Origin: Malaya genurostris
Lineage: Eukaryota > Arthropoda > Insecta > Diptera > Culicidae
Direction: 5' to 3'
Assembly (NCBI RefSeq): GCF_030247185.1
Contig: NC_080571.1
Coordinates: forward strand, 253,863,771-253,927,770
DNA: 64,000 bases
This document shows positions 35,642 through 46,745 of the stretch, piece after piece. The first letter of the stretch is position 1; every line of letters begins with the position of its first letter. The notes under the pieces are model-generated. The model was not told where the DNA came from. It was given only the letters and a program-made list of their open reading frames with translations, and ran no database searches. Made by a program: the position numbers and the translations under genes.

Positions 35642-36926
35642 AGGAGTGTATCGATAATTAGTTAGCAACATTCAAACAGTTATTACTCTGAAATGGCTTA
35701 ATTTTATGCAGCGTGTTTTGCGTTGACATGTTTGTTTAAATGTCAATAACAGCTGCGCAATCGATTGGTTTCGGTACGGTTTATCGTTTCAATGATGAGT
35801 CGAATTGATCCGGAAACGCGAAAGAAAATTCTGCACACTTGGTGCTCAGAAAGTTGTGTCACGTACAACGAAATTGCAAAACGGGTGAAAGTGCGCCACA
35901 CCAGTGTCAAAAATATTATCGAGAAGTTCGGTAAGACCCTTTCTATGAAGGATTTGCCCCGATCCGGTAGGAAAACGGGTCCCAGCCAGCCCGGCCGGTA
36001 ATTAAAAGTGGTTGAGTACATCAGGAAAAACCCATCGGCGTCGACGCGGGATTTGGCCAAGCAGTTCAACACCAGCATCGGGATGATTCAACGAATCAAA
36101 GTTCGGAACTCCCTGAAAACGTACAAGAAATAGAAGGTGCCCCTGCTACAGCAAGTTCAGGCCAAAACAGGAGCGCGAAAACTGTACAACCGGATTCTAC
36201 AGAATAAAGACGGATGCATCCTGATCGACGACGAAACCTACGCCAAGGAAGACTCGAGCGCTGCCCGGACCGCAATATTATACGAAATCGGTGTACCAGG
36301 ACCTGGACGACGCTGACACTACGGTGGCGATGGAAAAGTTTGGGCAGAAAGTGTTGGTCTGGCAAGCAATTTGTACCTGTGGTTTGCGGTCGTCGATTTT
36401 CATCACGAAGGGCACAATTAACGCCAAGGTGTACGAGGAAGAATGTTTGAAGAAGAGAATGCTGCCACTGTACAGAAAGCATAAGGCTCCTCCTCTCTTC
36501 TGGTCGGATTTGGCTTCAGCCCACTACGCCAACTTCGTTCTACAGTGGTTGTCAAAAAATAATGTACAATTCGTGGAAAAGGACATCAACCCACCGAACT
36601 GCCCGGATCTTCGGCCAATTAAAAGGTATTGGGCAATTGTCAAGCGGCACTTTCGAAAGGAAGGTACAGTGTCCCAAAACATGCAGGAGTTTGGACAGCT
36701 GCCACCAGGAAAGTCACAAAAGTAACTGTGTAGAATTTATTGAAGAATGTCAAGTACAAAGTGCGAACGTTTCACAGAAACTATAGGATTTTCTTCAATA
36801 TAATCAGTGAAATGCATAAAAATGTATTTTTTCTACAATATATCGAAAACTGATTTCAAAATATGTTTTTGTTTTCCCTTTTTTATTCAATAACCAATGT
36901 TGCTAACTACTTTTCGATACACTCCT
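35642..36926 (+). mobile_element. ITmD37E element with both ends
   Basis: A 1285-bp element is flanked by TA at 35640-35641 and 36927-36928. The terminal inverted repeats read AGGAGTGTATCGATAATTAG on the left and AGGAGTGTATCGAAAAGTAG on the right (reverse complement), and continue as TTAGCAACATT, about 30 bp in all. The length and TA target site fit Tc1/mariner. The transposase inside is broken. The same 3' terminus ends the copy at 43316. Confidence 0.9.
35792..36725 (+). pseudogene. ITmD37E transposase, inactivated
   Basis: The N-terminus (MMSRIDPETRKKILHTWCSE, then VTYNEIAKRVKVRHTSVKNI) is a helix-turn-helix domain. Stops occur at 35999-36001 and at about 36132, and there is a frameshift near 36290. 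The first catalytic Asp is in GCILIDDETYAKED, the second in FWSDLASAHYANF. The third position reads RPIKRYW, so the expected Glu is replaced by Lys after the family's 37-residue spacing. Stops, frameshift and a lost catalytic residue all point to a dead copy. It lies in the last beat intron, in the sense orientation. Confidence 0.87.
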
Positions 36927-36928
36927 TA

Positions 36929-37439
36929 AACCTAAAAGAGTTTTTATTCAAAATAAGTATTACTTATCGAATTCTTGCATTTAGCCGTTCACTTGTAATT
37001 TCACTATGTTTAGTAAAAGAACATGGATGCAGCTAGCTTAAAACACACAACAATAAGAATGCTACGTCAGATATTCAACTATTGAGTTCTCGCCGAAACT
37101 CAGATCCCCAGACTTTCTCACATGATTTCACGATATGGCGAATCTCTTTTTCATTCTTTTCAAGTACGAATGGAATGTGCTTTTTGTCATTGATTTCGCT
37201 TCAGTCGGAGGACGTGCCTACCAGATCAGACTCGCTCATGAGCGCAAGCATGCAAATTCTAGGAGAATTGACACCCATTTGCGAAGTTAGCATAGTTGCT
37301 CAGCATCTTTGTTCCAGCGCCAGCAGCAGTTACAGGCCCTAAGTTGTGACCAGCTGTAGAGACATCCGATGTGCTGAATTGTCCGATATACGACATTAAT
37401 CATTCTGTTTTTTTTTTTTTGCTTCCATCTTGCTACCAG
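36929..37439. other. beat intron, 3' end
   Basis: Non-coding. A T-run (37408-37420) serves as the polypyrimidine tract before the CTACCAG acceptor at 37439. The open frame at 37082-37342 has no motif. Confidence 0.6.
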
Positions 37440-37735
37440 ACATGTCATCGTCAGATGCCAGTTCCAACAGGATACGATGGCCAATGACCAGCAGTAGGCA
37501 ACAACCGCTGTTGCTACCTATCCTATTGCTTCTACCCGTTCGCAGTGTTATTATGCAAATGGCATTTTCAATTCTGCCAGTGCTACTGGCCGTGTTCGGC
37601 TGTGTCCGACGGAATGAGAACGAACAGGATAGTCAATGCCATCATCGTCATCATCAACAGCGGTGGACTACAAGAAAGCACAATCAGCGTTTTGGCGATG
37701 TTCTACTCCCGAGGGTAGCCTGCCCCTGTCGTTAA
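37440..37735 (+). CDS. beat: Beaten-path family gene, last exon
   Basis: The exon joins in phase 1 to give DMSSSDASSNRIRWPMTSSR, then a long hydrophobic segment (LLLPILLLLPVRSVIMQMAF, SILPVLLAVFGCV), a basic stop-transfer RR, and a His-rich tail (CHHRHHQQRW) ending at TAA 37733-37735. The hydrophobic stretch suggests a membrane anchor. A GPI signal would normally end at the hydrophobic run, so the roughly 40-residue tail favours a transmembrane form. This part of Beat proteins is poorly conserved, so the reading frame here is supported by phase and hydrophobicity, not by family motifs. Confidence 0.75.
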
Positions 37736-37767
37736 CATCAACACCTACAATCCATCGTCACCATCAG

Positions 37768-37803
37768 GACACCATCTCCATCTCCATCTCCATCTCCACC
37801 TCC
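37768..37803. repeat. (CCATCT)n microsatellite in beat 3' UTR
   Basis: About five CCATCT/CCACCT units follow the beat stop codon. They create a Ser/Ile/Thr-repeat open frame (37636-37920) that is not coding. Confidence 0.8.
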
Positions 37804-37896
37804 ACCCGAACCGAATCATCGACAAAGGCAATAACAAAACCACCATCGCCATACGGTCAGAGCCGGTTGCTGATGCTCACTTCGTGTTCGACTTTC

Positions 37897-37902
37897 AATA
37901 AA
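37897..37902 (+). terminator. Polyadenylation signal AATAAA
   Basis: AATAAA lies 162 bp after the beat stop codon and is followed by GT-rich sequence (GGTCACCAGTTGGTAGGGATG). It is the first such signal downstream and could end the transcript. Confidence 0.5.
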
Positions 37903-37920
37903 ATGGTCACCAGTTGGTAG

Positions 37921-38600
37921 GGATGCTCACCATGTCGAAAACTCTTTTCAGTTTATGTTTGTATTTATTATTCTTCTATTTAGCATGCGATCTTAAAATT
38001 AATCTTGTAATTTTTTTTTGCGAATCCCTTATATGATCAAAATTCCCGAGTTTGTTTCGATGCCTAATTTTTACATTCAATTGGTATGTCACAATACGAA
38101 ATCAATCCATTTTAAAGTTTCAACTTTAAAATTGTAGGTTTGTACGAGAAATAACTAGAAACATTCAGTTGGTGTTAACACGAATAACTTATTCCTACAA
38201 GTAATTTTTCAGGATAATTTTTCAGGATCGTTCAACTGTTAGACTCGAAGCAACTCTATTGCTTCGAGTCAAACAGTCTTTTTCAAGGCTACCAAAACAC
38301 TGACAGTCTCTTTAAAGACTAATAATAAATCAGCCTTTTGTAAAGCTTTCCATGGATAGAATTATATTACCAGTTCATCGATATTATTACAGACTAAAGC
38401 AAAATCGGCCTTTTTCAGAACTAATTATCTAAAGAATTTATCAGCACTACCATCAGACTACCACTAAGGCTAACTGAAAATCAGTCTTTCTCATGACGTT
38501 TTCAAACTAGGAGTCCAAGACTAATATACCAGGTAATTTAAACACTTCCTTTCGTTCAATCAAAATGAAATAAACAATACGAGAACATGTTCCACGTTTC
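37921..38600. other. Intergenic, no feature seen
   Basis: AT-rich. A short inverted pair, ACTCGAAGCAA / TTGCTTCGAGT (38232-38270), makes a small hairpin. Nothing else is recognisable. Confidence 0.45.
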
Positions 38601-38618
38601 ATGTTCCATGAACAATTA

Positions 38619-38815
38619 TATTATTATAAACCATATTGTGGCATTGAAAATCTAATACAATGTCATCGTTACCAGGGTGATGAAGCGAAAAGTTGTCATA
38701 TGGATGATCGATGCTTGAATTGTGGTAGTTTGCATTCACGACGTGTTTGTCTAATGAATGAAACCACTGATAAATTTCCGTGCTCTAATTACAGTTCCTG
38801 GTCATATTATTAGAC
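38619..38815 (+). pseudogene. LINE ORF1 zinc-knuckle relic (jockey-like)
   Basis: The frame reads IENLIQCHRYQGDEAKSCHM, then DDRCLNCGSLHSRRVC and KFPCSNY. This is the tandem CCHC zinc-knuckle region of a gag-like ORF1, with the second Cys of the first knuckle mutated to Tyr (CHRY for CHRC) and a Gly/His position altered. A stop follows SSWSYY. Only this part of the element is visible. Confidence 0.7.
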
Positions 38816-39419
38816 TCATGCGGAAAAATTTTGAATTCTCCAATTTCGAAGAAATAATGGTTTAAAATCGGTTATCAACGTATTTAGGCACGAAAAATAG
38901 GCACCGTTATTGACTGGTTGGAAAGATTCTCCAGTTTGAGAATTTCATCATACCAAATTCTGAATCACTGGGCATATCATAACGAAATTTTGATCGTTTT
39001 CGAATGTCTCTCGAGTCTTTTTTTATAAAAGATATTTTTTATTCAGGCCTATTTGCGTGCAAGCTTTACGTGGCCGATTGAGCTGAGTTTTTGGCCAGAA
39101 ATTTTTTTTTTGTATTTTTAATTTACATGGGGGAAACACATTTGTGCCTGTTGTTTAAGACGGTCGATTTAATCATCCAATTTCTAAACAAAATGCTTCT
39201 ATAGTTGATTTGGTATGATGGTAATACTTCACCTAACTAATTCATAAAAGAGTTAATAATATTATATTATTCTGTCTATAAATAGTAAAGTTCAATTTTA
39301 CAACAAGAACCATAGAAAGAAGTTGTTGCTTGCGAAGCAGTTTATGTACACGCAAAATAATCTCGATTGCTTAAAATAACAAAACGATCAGTTGTCTATC
39401 AAACCAAATCAATAGTTTT
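38816..39419. other. Intergenic, diverged repeat
   Basis: Positions 39145-39205 resemble 1455-1530. No coding sequence seen. Confidence 0.4.
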
Positions 39420-39421
39420 TC

Positions 39422-39447
39422 TAGCATTAGCATTAGCATTAGCATTA
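39422..39447. repeat. (AGCATT)4 hexamer tract
   Basis: Four units of AGCATT lead directly into a compositionally distinct, GC-richer stretch (39448-39715), with CGACGCCGGCCACGTCCGAA near 39590, that is probably part of a dispersed element. The hexamer differs from the insect telomere unit TTAGG. Confidence 0.75.
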
Positions 39448-39739
39448 GAGACCGCCCGTGTGTTGCTACTCCGTTATTGATCTGGACCAATTGAGATTGC
39501 AAAATGATTTTTTGAAGTAACATGTTTGGGAATAACACATTGTTTCACACTGTGCAAACTGTATTGAACCATGCATGCTGATCAATACCGACGCCGGCCA
39601 CGTCCGAATGCAGATCTACTTGGGAGGGAAAGGATTGTTAGTTCGATGCATGTTGCTACTAAGAACCGAGGAATCCTCTGCATTCCCACATGCATCACAG
39701 GAGAGGATACTTTGTTAGTAAATGTTTTAATAATGTTAT

Positions 39740-40690
39740 CATGTGTTTATTTCTCTGGGTAGCCGGCTACCAAGAATGTTTTTAAGTATTATCGTTTTAT
39801 GTGTTACTTTGTGCTGGCAATATAATGCACGAAACAGTCAATCTCCGAAATTGACAAAACTCCGGACAGCCGGCTGTCGAGTATGCAGTCACTCGTTTAT
39901 GCATCTACCTTTCGCGTTTTTTTTAGTCATGCAAAAAAACACATGCGGATTGATAAAAAAAGGTATCATCTCACTGCTAGGTGGATTAAGCACGTTTTTA
40001 TAAATGAAACTACGTGATACAAAATAAACGAGCGAATAGGATTTAGACAAAAAAGTTGATTCATTGCATTGAAATATTCTAAACAGTTATTATAAAATCA
40101 TTTTAAATCACCAAACAAAGGTCAACAGTTTTCACGCGCGTCTTGATTCTTTATTATTTCCGCTTTATTATTTTAATTATTTATTGAAATTATTAATTGG
40201 TTATATTAGTTGATCTGGGCAGCCGGCTACCGAGAAAAATATTAATTTACTGTTTGAAATATTAATATCAAGTGTTTTTTACTATGTATTCAATATACCG
40301 ATATATGTTATCTCTGTTATTAACTTTGTAATATAAACGGATTTGCGCAATGGTTTATTTTTATCATTCATTTTATAATCCTGAAAGACAATCGATAACA
40401 TGGAAGAAAATATCATTCCTAATGAAACTTTTCTCCGAAGCTAGACGGAAATTGATAGATTGAATAAAGAGATGATTTAGTAAAATAGAGTAATCAGAAG
40501 TAAAACATTGAAAATATCTGATAACTGAAAGGAAAAAGGAACTCCTGCAATTGTCGCCTTTTACGACATGGAAGCAGGAACCCAGTGGATCTATTCTTGG
40601 TTCATTTTTTTTCCGCCGGATTCCACACGGCATCTAGGCTGTTACAGTCCGGAGAGAGCTAATAGGTACTATCAATCTCCTAGTGCACCC
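39740..40690. repeat. Dispersed repeat family B
   Basis: The palindrome GGTAGCCGGCTACC lies at 39761-39774. Related motifs, GACAGCCGGCTGTCGAG (39868-39884) and GGCAGCCGGCTACCGAGA (about 40217-40234), follow. The segment 40195-40640 matches 61770-62170 in reverse complement at roughly 80 percent by eye, including the module CCTGCTTCCATGTCGTAAAA and GGCGACAATTGCAGGAG. Part of this module also occurs at about 48776-48815. No terminal repeats or ORF were defined. Positions 39930-40003 match 30495-30575. Confidence 0.6.
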
Positions 40691-42659
40691 CAGCCCCTCA
40701 AACCAAATCAATAGTTTTTCTAGCCGACAAATCATAGATTCAATTCCGAATCTGCTTGATTGCTTAGAACAAATGTTGGTTGTTTCAATAAAACATTGGC
40801 TTAATCAAACCATATTTACTTCAACTGGTATTCGCAGGTTCCAAAAACGATTAATTTGAGTAGATTAGGTTTATAGTTGATGAAAACTGGGGATGGAATA
40901 TATTATGGATTTGTCTCCTTTCATTATAATTATGTGTGAAGCCCCTAGGTTTTCAGTGAATAATATTTTACTATTCCTCATGCATTTTGAAGGAATTATA
41001 GATACTTTTGGTCCGCGCTTGGCGAGTGCATATCAATACCATATGGTAATAGAATTCTCAAAATACAACATGGCGGCTTTCGGTTTGTAGATATTCTTTC
41101 AAATATATATATAATTGGTATTTTCGAGTCGGGTTTGACACGAAAGTTTTTTTATTCATGTCATATTGATTCCAATTCAAATTAAGAATCCTATACGACC
41201 ACAATAGGTTTGCTGTGGATTTTACTAATTAAAATGCATCAACTAGTTCGTACAATTACCGATATTCGGAAACGTGGAAAAAGCATGTCAATTTTATTTG
41301 TACTCACGTCATCCAGTTATGTCTCGTATATTACCCACTTGCTACTTTTTTATCTCGTCTTCTGTCTAGCTCAATTATTTCAATACTGTTTGTATCAAGT
41401 CAAAACTTCCACCACATAAAACATGTATTCTTTTGGAACAAATCGCTGTCAAAACATTCCAATCCCAATGTTTAATTATGTTACTTTTGATTCTAGGAGA
41501 TACGACTTATCTAGCTTGTTATTTTTCTTAATTATCACTAACCGTGTCAAATATTTCAAATATATTTTGCTGAATTTTTTACCTATATATACTTTATAAT
41601 AAACAAATTAAATGACAGTAAATTTGTTTTCCTTTTCAGTTAAGATGAACTTTGTTTGGAGTGATTGGAGACCGAGAGTCGACTGGATAATCAAAAACAA
41701 AAATCGTTGACATTTGCTAATTGACCATTCCAGACCATTAGGTTACTCACAGAACAATAGACATATTCTAAATATCTTGAAAAACTTGATTAGTTTCGGA
41801 GACTTGAGGCTTGAGCTATTGAAAATACCTGTACAAATACGGATAGAACATTCAGTTTAAAATTCTCGGACCGATGAAGGAAACACCAAATCCGTGAAAA
41901 ATAAATAATATCAATTATATGATTTTTGATTCTAATTCTATGCAGGTGCAACGGGAGACATCCCTAAGACGGCTTCTGCTGCATTTTGTACAGTGAGATA
42001 CAAGTGAAGAAAGAATGTTTAAAATCGAAATTTTGTAACGATGACCATAGGCGAGCATAGGATGAAATATGTATGTTAGTGTAGATATGCAAAAAACAAG
42101 CGAAAAAGTGACAAACCGTCAACATGTTAGCTCATGTCCGAACAGTTCGAATCGGTAATCTATCGGTCATCCTCAATGCGGAACATAAATCTATTCAAAT
42201 AGCTGTTACAACCCAAAAGATGTCACAAACATGTTCGAATGGTTTTGGTGCTGAAATGAAAACCAGCAATAGAGAAATGTAAGTAACGAAAGAACCGCAC
42301 CGTCTCGTATAATTGATATGCAGAAAGATAGTGCTTTGATAGTTGAATTAAAATCATTTTTGGACCATTGATGGCTGCGTTTAGGCTCTATGAGGTGTAT
42401 GAACAGGATTCTTGGTTCCCCGTTGAGGATCCTCTCAGTTTAGATAGAGGCTTATCATAACTCAACCGTTACGGAGGTTTTAGATTTTTTCGGGTTGCGA
42501 TTACATTTGTTTCAAATTTGACCTGCTTCAACTGCTGCATAACTGCTGCTATGGTATTTTTTTTCAAAGTCAGTTTTTACCCAAGCCTCAAAGTAATTTA
42601 ACGGATCATCTGGTTAGTTTCGAACCTATTCGCATGTCGGGTAAGCACATAACCTTAAT
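40691..42659. other. Intergenic, no gene seen
   Basis: AT-rich DNA. Open frames at 40893-41090 and 41210-41419 have no motif or splice context. Confidence 0.5.
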
Positions 42660-43316
42660 TTATAAGACTGTACCGAATCCATGCATGGTACTGGTATGGC
42701 AAGCAATATGTTCCTGTGGTTTGAAGTCAACCATTTTTACACTACCGGAACTATAAATGCAGAAATCTATCGATCTGAGTGTCTCCAGAAGAGATTGCTA
42801 CCTTTATATAAGAAGCATAGTACACCTGCACAGTTTTGGCCGGATTTAGCGTTGGCTCACTATGTCAAAACCACTCTCAATCGGCTTGCGGAAAAGTGTA
42901 TAAATTTCGTTGAGAAAAATTTCAATCCACCAAATTGCCCTCAGCTTCGACCTATCGAACGTTACTGGGCAATCGTCAAGAGGGTCTTTAAGAAGACTGA
43001 TGAGGCACCTGGGAACATGCAGGAGTTCAAACAAATTTGGGCTCAAGCGTCCAAAACATGCGATGCAATGCGGACATTATCAAAATCGCCGCACGAAAAT
43101 TTTTCAACTTTTTGTATAAACGCCAAACAAAAACTAATCGTACGATATGCGTCAAAATTTGACAGAATGTGTATAAAAGTGTTGCCAACGTTGAGAGAAT
43201 AAAAGATTACCGATTGGACAAGCGCGGGAATTTTAAAATGAAAATTCCGGTTCTTTTTTTATCATAAGTTAATTTGAAAGAAAAATTTTTGGATAGCTTA
43301 TTTTCGATACACTCCT
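42660..43316 (+). pseudogene. ITmD37E transposase C-terminal fragment
   Basis: The copy lacks the N-terminal half. After a frameshift near 42735, an open frame runs to 43202: TGTINAEIYRSECLQKRLLP, FWPDLALAHYVKTTLNRLAE, NFVEKNFNPPNCPQLRPIER, YWAIVKRVF. The second catalytic Asp (WPDLA) and the final Glu (PIERYW) are 37 residues apart, so both are intact. The 3' inverted terminus AGGAGTGTATCGAAAATAAG (reverse complement) ends at 43316 with TA at 43317-43318, the same end as in the 35642-36926 copy. The first catalytic Asp and left end are missing. Confidence 0.82.
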
Positions 43317-43318
43317 TA

Positions 43319-44309
43319 GTAGGATTACCACCTTAGGTTCGTTTGGTCCTTGTATAAGAAGCAGGTGGTTTATCTGGATCACCCTGAGTATTGATATAAA
43401 ATTATTCTCTATAATCTTTTGTTTATAGGAGCGTAACCGAGTGACCATATTTGCGTATTGTTTTGATATTGTTTCAGCATTTTAGTGTCTGAACTTTCGA
43501 GGTCTGTTCCGTGTTCAAAAATTGCAATTATGAGAAACAATGACGTTTCTTTGAAAAAAAAAATCAAGACAAAACGAAAATTGGTAGATTGGTACTTTGC
43601 AATTTAAGTTTAATAGAAGCTGATTCAATCGAACATAGAAAATTGTTTCATAATCCCGTAACGGTTGAGCTTTGATCGTATATGTAAAAATGCTTTTTGA
43701 CTAAAAATAACGTAGAGGCATTTTACTCTACAAAGAACTAACACCCATAAAGTCTGCTTCCATACACCAGGCAGTGCAGCAAATTTGCAAAAGAGAAAAT
43801 GGATACGATCCCTAGAAACATCGTAAGGTCTAACCAGCATTTTGAATCCAACAGTTACTTACCTTACGAAAGAATGAATGGGATACCACGATGTAATATT
43901 ATTATTATTAATATAAGTTAAGAATAAATAGGAACATGATGGAAAATTATTGACATAGTTCATACAAACAGCTACCAGAGTTTACATATAAGGTATATTT
44001 CATAGCCTGTAAAATGATGACATCCAAAATCTTTGAAATGACTTGATATCCTATTGAAAAAATTATTTCTTCGACTTATTTTATTAGATTGAGTCGCATC
44101 TCAACATAACGCGCATTTAATATTTTCAGTTGAATAACTTGCACTTATTTTCATACTTTATATTAAATCATTATGAGACATCATATGCAATACTTCCTAT
44201 ATATCAATACATGCTTAATGTAGAATTTTAATTAATAACAACTTCATCATTTAACATTTTCAGTTTTATGTGTTAAAACAGCTGTTAATTTTCGACGTTT
44301 TATTTGTTT
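43319..44309. other. Intergenic, no feature seen
   Basis: AT-rich. Nothing recognisable. Confidence 0.5.
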
Positions 44310-44600
44310 TTTAACTCTCTCATATCGAAAGGCTATGCAATTATTGTGAAAAGCGACCTTCGAATATAAAGCTCCTGAATTTCAATTGGATCCGGTTTCG
44401 GAATTATAGAGTGATATACACCAAAAAATGAAAATAATGTCATTGAATTTTCTCGGAGATGGTTGAACCGATTTTTACCAGCTTAAATCCAAATAAACAT
44501 TATTTTAGTCCCATACAAGGTTTCTGAATTTCATCCGGATCCGATTTGCAGTTCCGTAATTACAAGGTAATGTGTGTAAAAACAAAAAATAATGTCACTG
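44310..44600 (+). repeat. Repeat family A head fragment
   Basis: CTCTCATATCGAAAGGCTATGC opens the fragment, followed by ATTATTGTGAAAAGCGACC and two module remnants (TTTTCTCGGAGATGGTTGAA and CATCCGGATCCGATTTGC). A family A tail (AATTTGAGAAAGGCATCATT, then GCATTACTAGGTAG) at 45740-45780 may be the far end of the same 1.4-kb copy. Confidence 0.6.
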
Positions 44601-45930
44601 ACTTTACTCGAAGATTTTTACCGTCTTCAGATTTAACCGAAAGGTCAACTTCAAAAGTATTTTGTTCATAATAACCCTGGTGATGAGCCTACCTTTAAAT
44701 AGGCTAATAAATTTCCGTAGTTTGCAAATCATGATCGTCTAGGAGTCGCACAAAAATATTGAAGTCCAGTCTCATAAAAATATTGAAGCCCAAGTCGGGC
44801 TCTAGAATTACAAGATAATAAATTTTGAAAATTCCGAACCATCATAGAAAATCATAAAAAAGTCTTCAAAGTTGAGCTCAAATCTGTTCCAATTTGTAGG
44901 TTATGTTAGTTCATAGCCATACGAACTGTTTTTGGTACACGGATCCAGTCATTTACTTCAAACTGCCATGTAAATCGAAAGTACAGAAAATTTAGAAATT
45001 ATTTCAAATTAGGCTTCATATTAGCTGGAAGTTGTATGATCCAAATTTCACAACACCAGCTGTTTTCAATTCCAGCACTATTGAAAATAGTGGTCAAAGT
45101 CTTTAAAATGAAGCTCACTTGAATCGACTTTCATGAACTTAATTTCAAAATTAGTAGTATTAAATGAAACCTTAACGCTCAACGGAAGTATTTTTCCCTT
45201 GTATAAAAATCGTTATCGATTCTTCGATTAATATTAAATTTATGTTTTTTACTTAATGTAAAAAAACTTATTTCCAAGGCGAAAAATGTGTTTCTGAACC
45301 AATAAAAAAATAACTTTATTGCACTAAAAAAGTTTGTGCAAAAAAAAACGTATATAAAATAGAACACATAATAAATGTGTTATGTGCAACTCAAAGTTCA
45401 CTTGTGCTAAACAAGTACACGAAATTGTTTCGTAGAATCACATAACTAACTATTGATTTTAATATTCTCATAATTAAAGTAATAAAAGCAACAAATTGAA
45501 TTACGATGTAATAAACCCTCTCTCTTCGCCTATTTATTTCTAAGGATCATAGGGAAAAATATTTCCCTTAAAATTATACTTATTCACCCTGCTATGTTTT
45601 TCTGGTGATAATCTCTTACTTTACATCCACAATAGCTGAAATTTTGTGTTGTACTGACATATTTCGTCCTGGACATGGTCGTGAAAGGGTTGATTTGTAG
45701 TATTTTGAATAAAAATTTCTGCAATCGATAGGAGATAATGAATAATTTGAGAAAGGCATCATTGCATTACTAGGTAGAATAATACAGATTTTAACATTTA
45801 AACCACCAGAACTTTTTTATAAGTTATTCTAAGACCGAAAGTGCTGGTTAATAAGTGTATGAATAAGTTCTTTCCGTTTTCTAAGAAATGGCGTTCCAGC
45901 AAAATACCTTTCCAAATATGCGTTTTAAAG
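44601..45930. other. Intergenic, no gene seen
   Basis: AT-rich. It contains the possible family A tail at 45740-45780 and nothing else I can name. Confidence 0.45.
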
Positions 45931-45959
45931 CTAATGCCATACAGCTTAGGATTCAATGT

Positions 45960-46300
45960 GTGTCATTTAGCTGAAACGCAAACAACATTTTTGTTACGGC
46001 AATGCTCGCCCACATGTTGCACAGCCGGTAAAACATACTTTACCACTCGCTGTATAGCACAGGTATTGCTCCTTCCGGTTTCTATTTGTTCCGGTCGATG
46101 CAGCATGGCCTGACTGACCAGCACTTCTGCAATTATAATAAAGTAAAAAAAAATGGATCGACTCACCGATTGCGGCCGAACCGGTCGAATTTTTAAAAAG
46201 GTTATTTGTGAATTTACAGAAAGATGGGAACAAGTTCTGGCTAGCTGTGAACAACTCTTTGAAAATTGAATTTGCAACCATTTTTTTGTCAATAAAGTTT
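45960..46300 (+). pseudogene. Mariner (DD34D-type) transposase C-terminal relic
   Basis: From about 46001 one frame reads NARPHVAQPVKHTLPLAV, then after a shift FYLFRSMQHGLTDQHFCNYN and KVKKWIDS, and ends FLKRLFVNLQKDGNKFW. These match the mariner C-terminus pattern DNARPH ... SDYHLFRSMQHGL-DQHF ... W. The second catalytic Asp before NARPH and the third in the P-DYHLF box are both replaced or shifted, so the copy is inactive. No terminal repeat was recognised. Confidence 0.65.
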
Positions 46301-46477
46301 CAAATACCCAGAATAAAATAAGTATGTGTTTTGTACCGTGTCGTGATTGACTCATAGTGGAGTGCATAACGATTGTTCAATAAATAATGAGAATAATATC
46401 AATACCTTACTGTAATGAAAGTAGAGCACGTAAATTTTTTTCCAAGAGAACTGCCCTTTGGACTTCCTAGAAATGGT

Positions 46478-46745
46478 ATATTTCTTTTCGCTCGGGAGCT
46501 GTCAGTTCAATCGAAGATGGCGTCGAAGCAGCAAGCGTGTTGTACGGTTTTACAAAACGCATGGCCATCGTAGAAAAATGTCTATGGCAGACCACTTTCG
46601 AGACGAAACCCTGTCCTTGATTGCAGTTTACCGGATCCTGGCATCCCTGAGCGTCAAACGAAAGACCGGTCTTGAAAAAATGGTCAGAAATTTCACCCCA
46701 GAATGACCTGTGTTGAAGATAGTCGTTGCGGCCATTTGCCCGAAA
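46478..46745 (+). pseudogene. Tc1/mariner-type transposase N-terminal relic
   Basis: The frame 46508-46706 reads WRRSSKRVVRFYKTHGHRRK, then SMADHFRDETLSLIAVYRIL, ASLSVKRKTG. The RVVRFY...H...K-----HF------IYRIL pattern is the first helix-turn-helix of an IS630/Tc1/mariner transposase, followed by the basic linker. It stops after NFTPE. It is only 200 bp from the mariner C-terminal relic but in reversed protein order, so they are separate insertions or a rearranged copy. Confidence 0.5.

Noticed and set aside
37636..37920. Open frame with Ser/Thr/Ile repeats downstream of beat
   Set aside because: Generated by a CCATCT microsatellite in the probable 3' UTR and out of frame with the beat exon.
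39422..39447. Telomere-like repeat
   Set aside because: The unit is AGCATT, only four copies, and differs from the arthropod TTAGG telomere repeat. Dipterans generally lack TTAGG telomeres.
45963..46367. 134-codon minus-strand ORF
   Set aside because: Antisense shadow of the mariner transposase relic, which reads on the plus strand.
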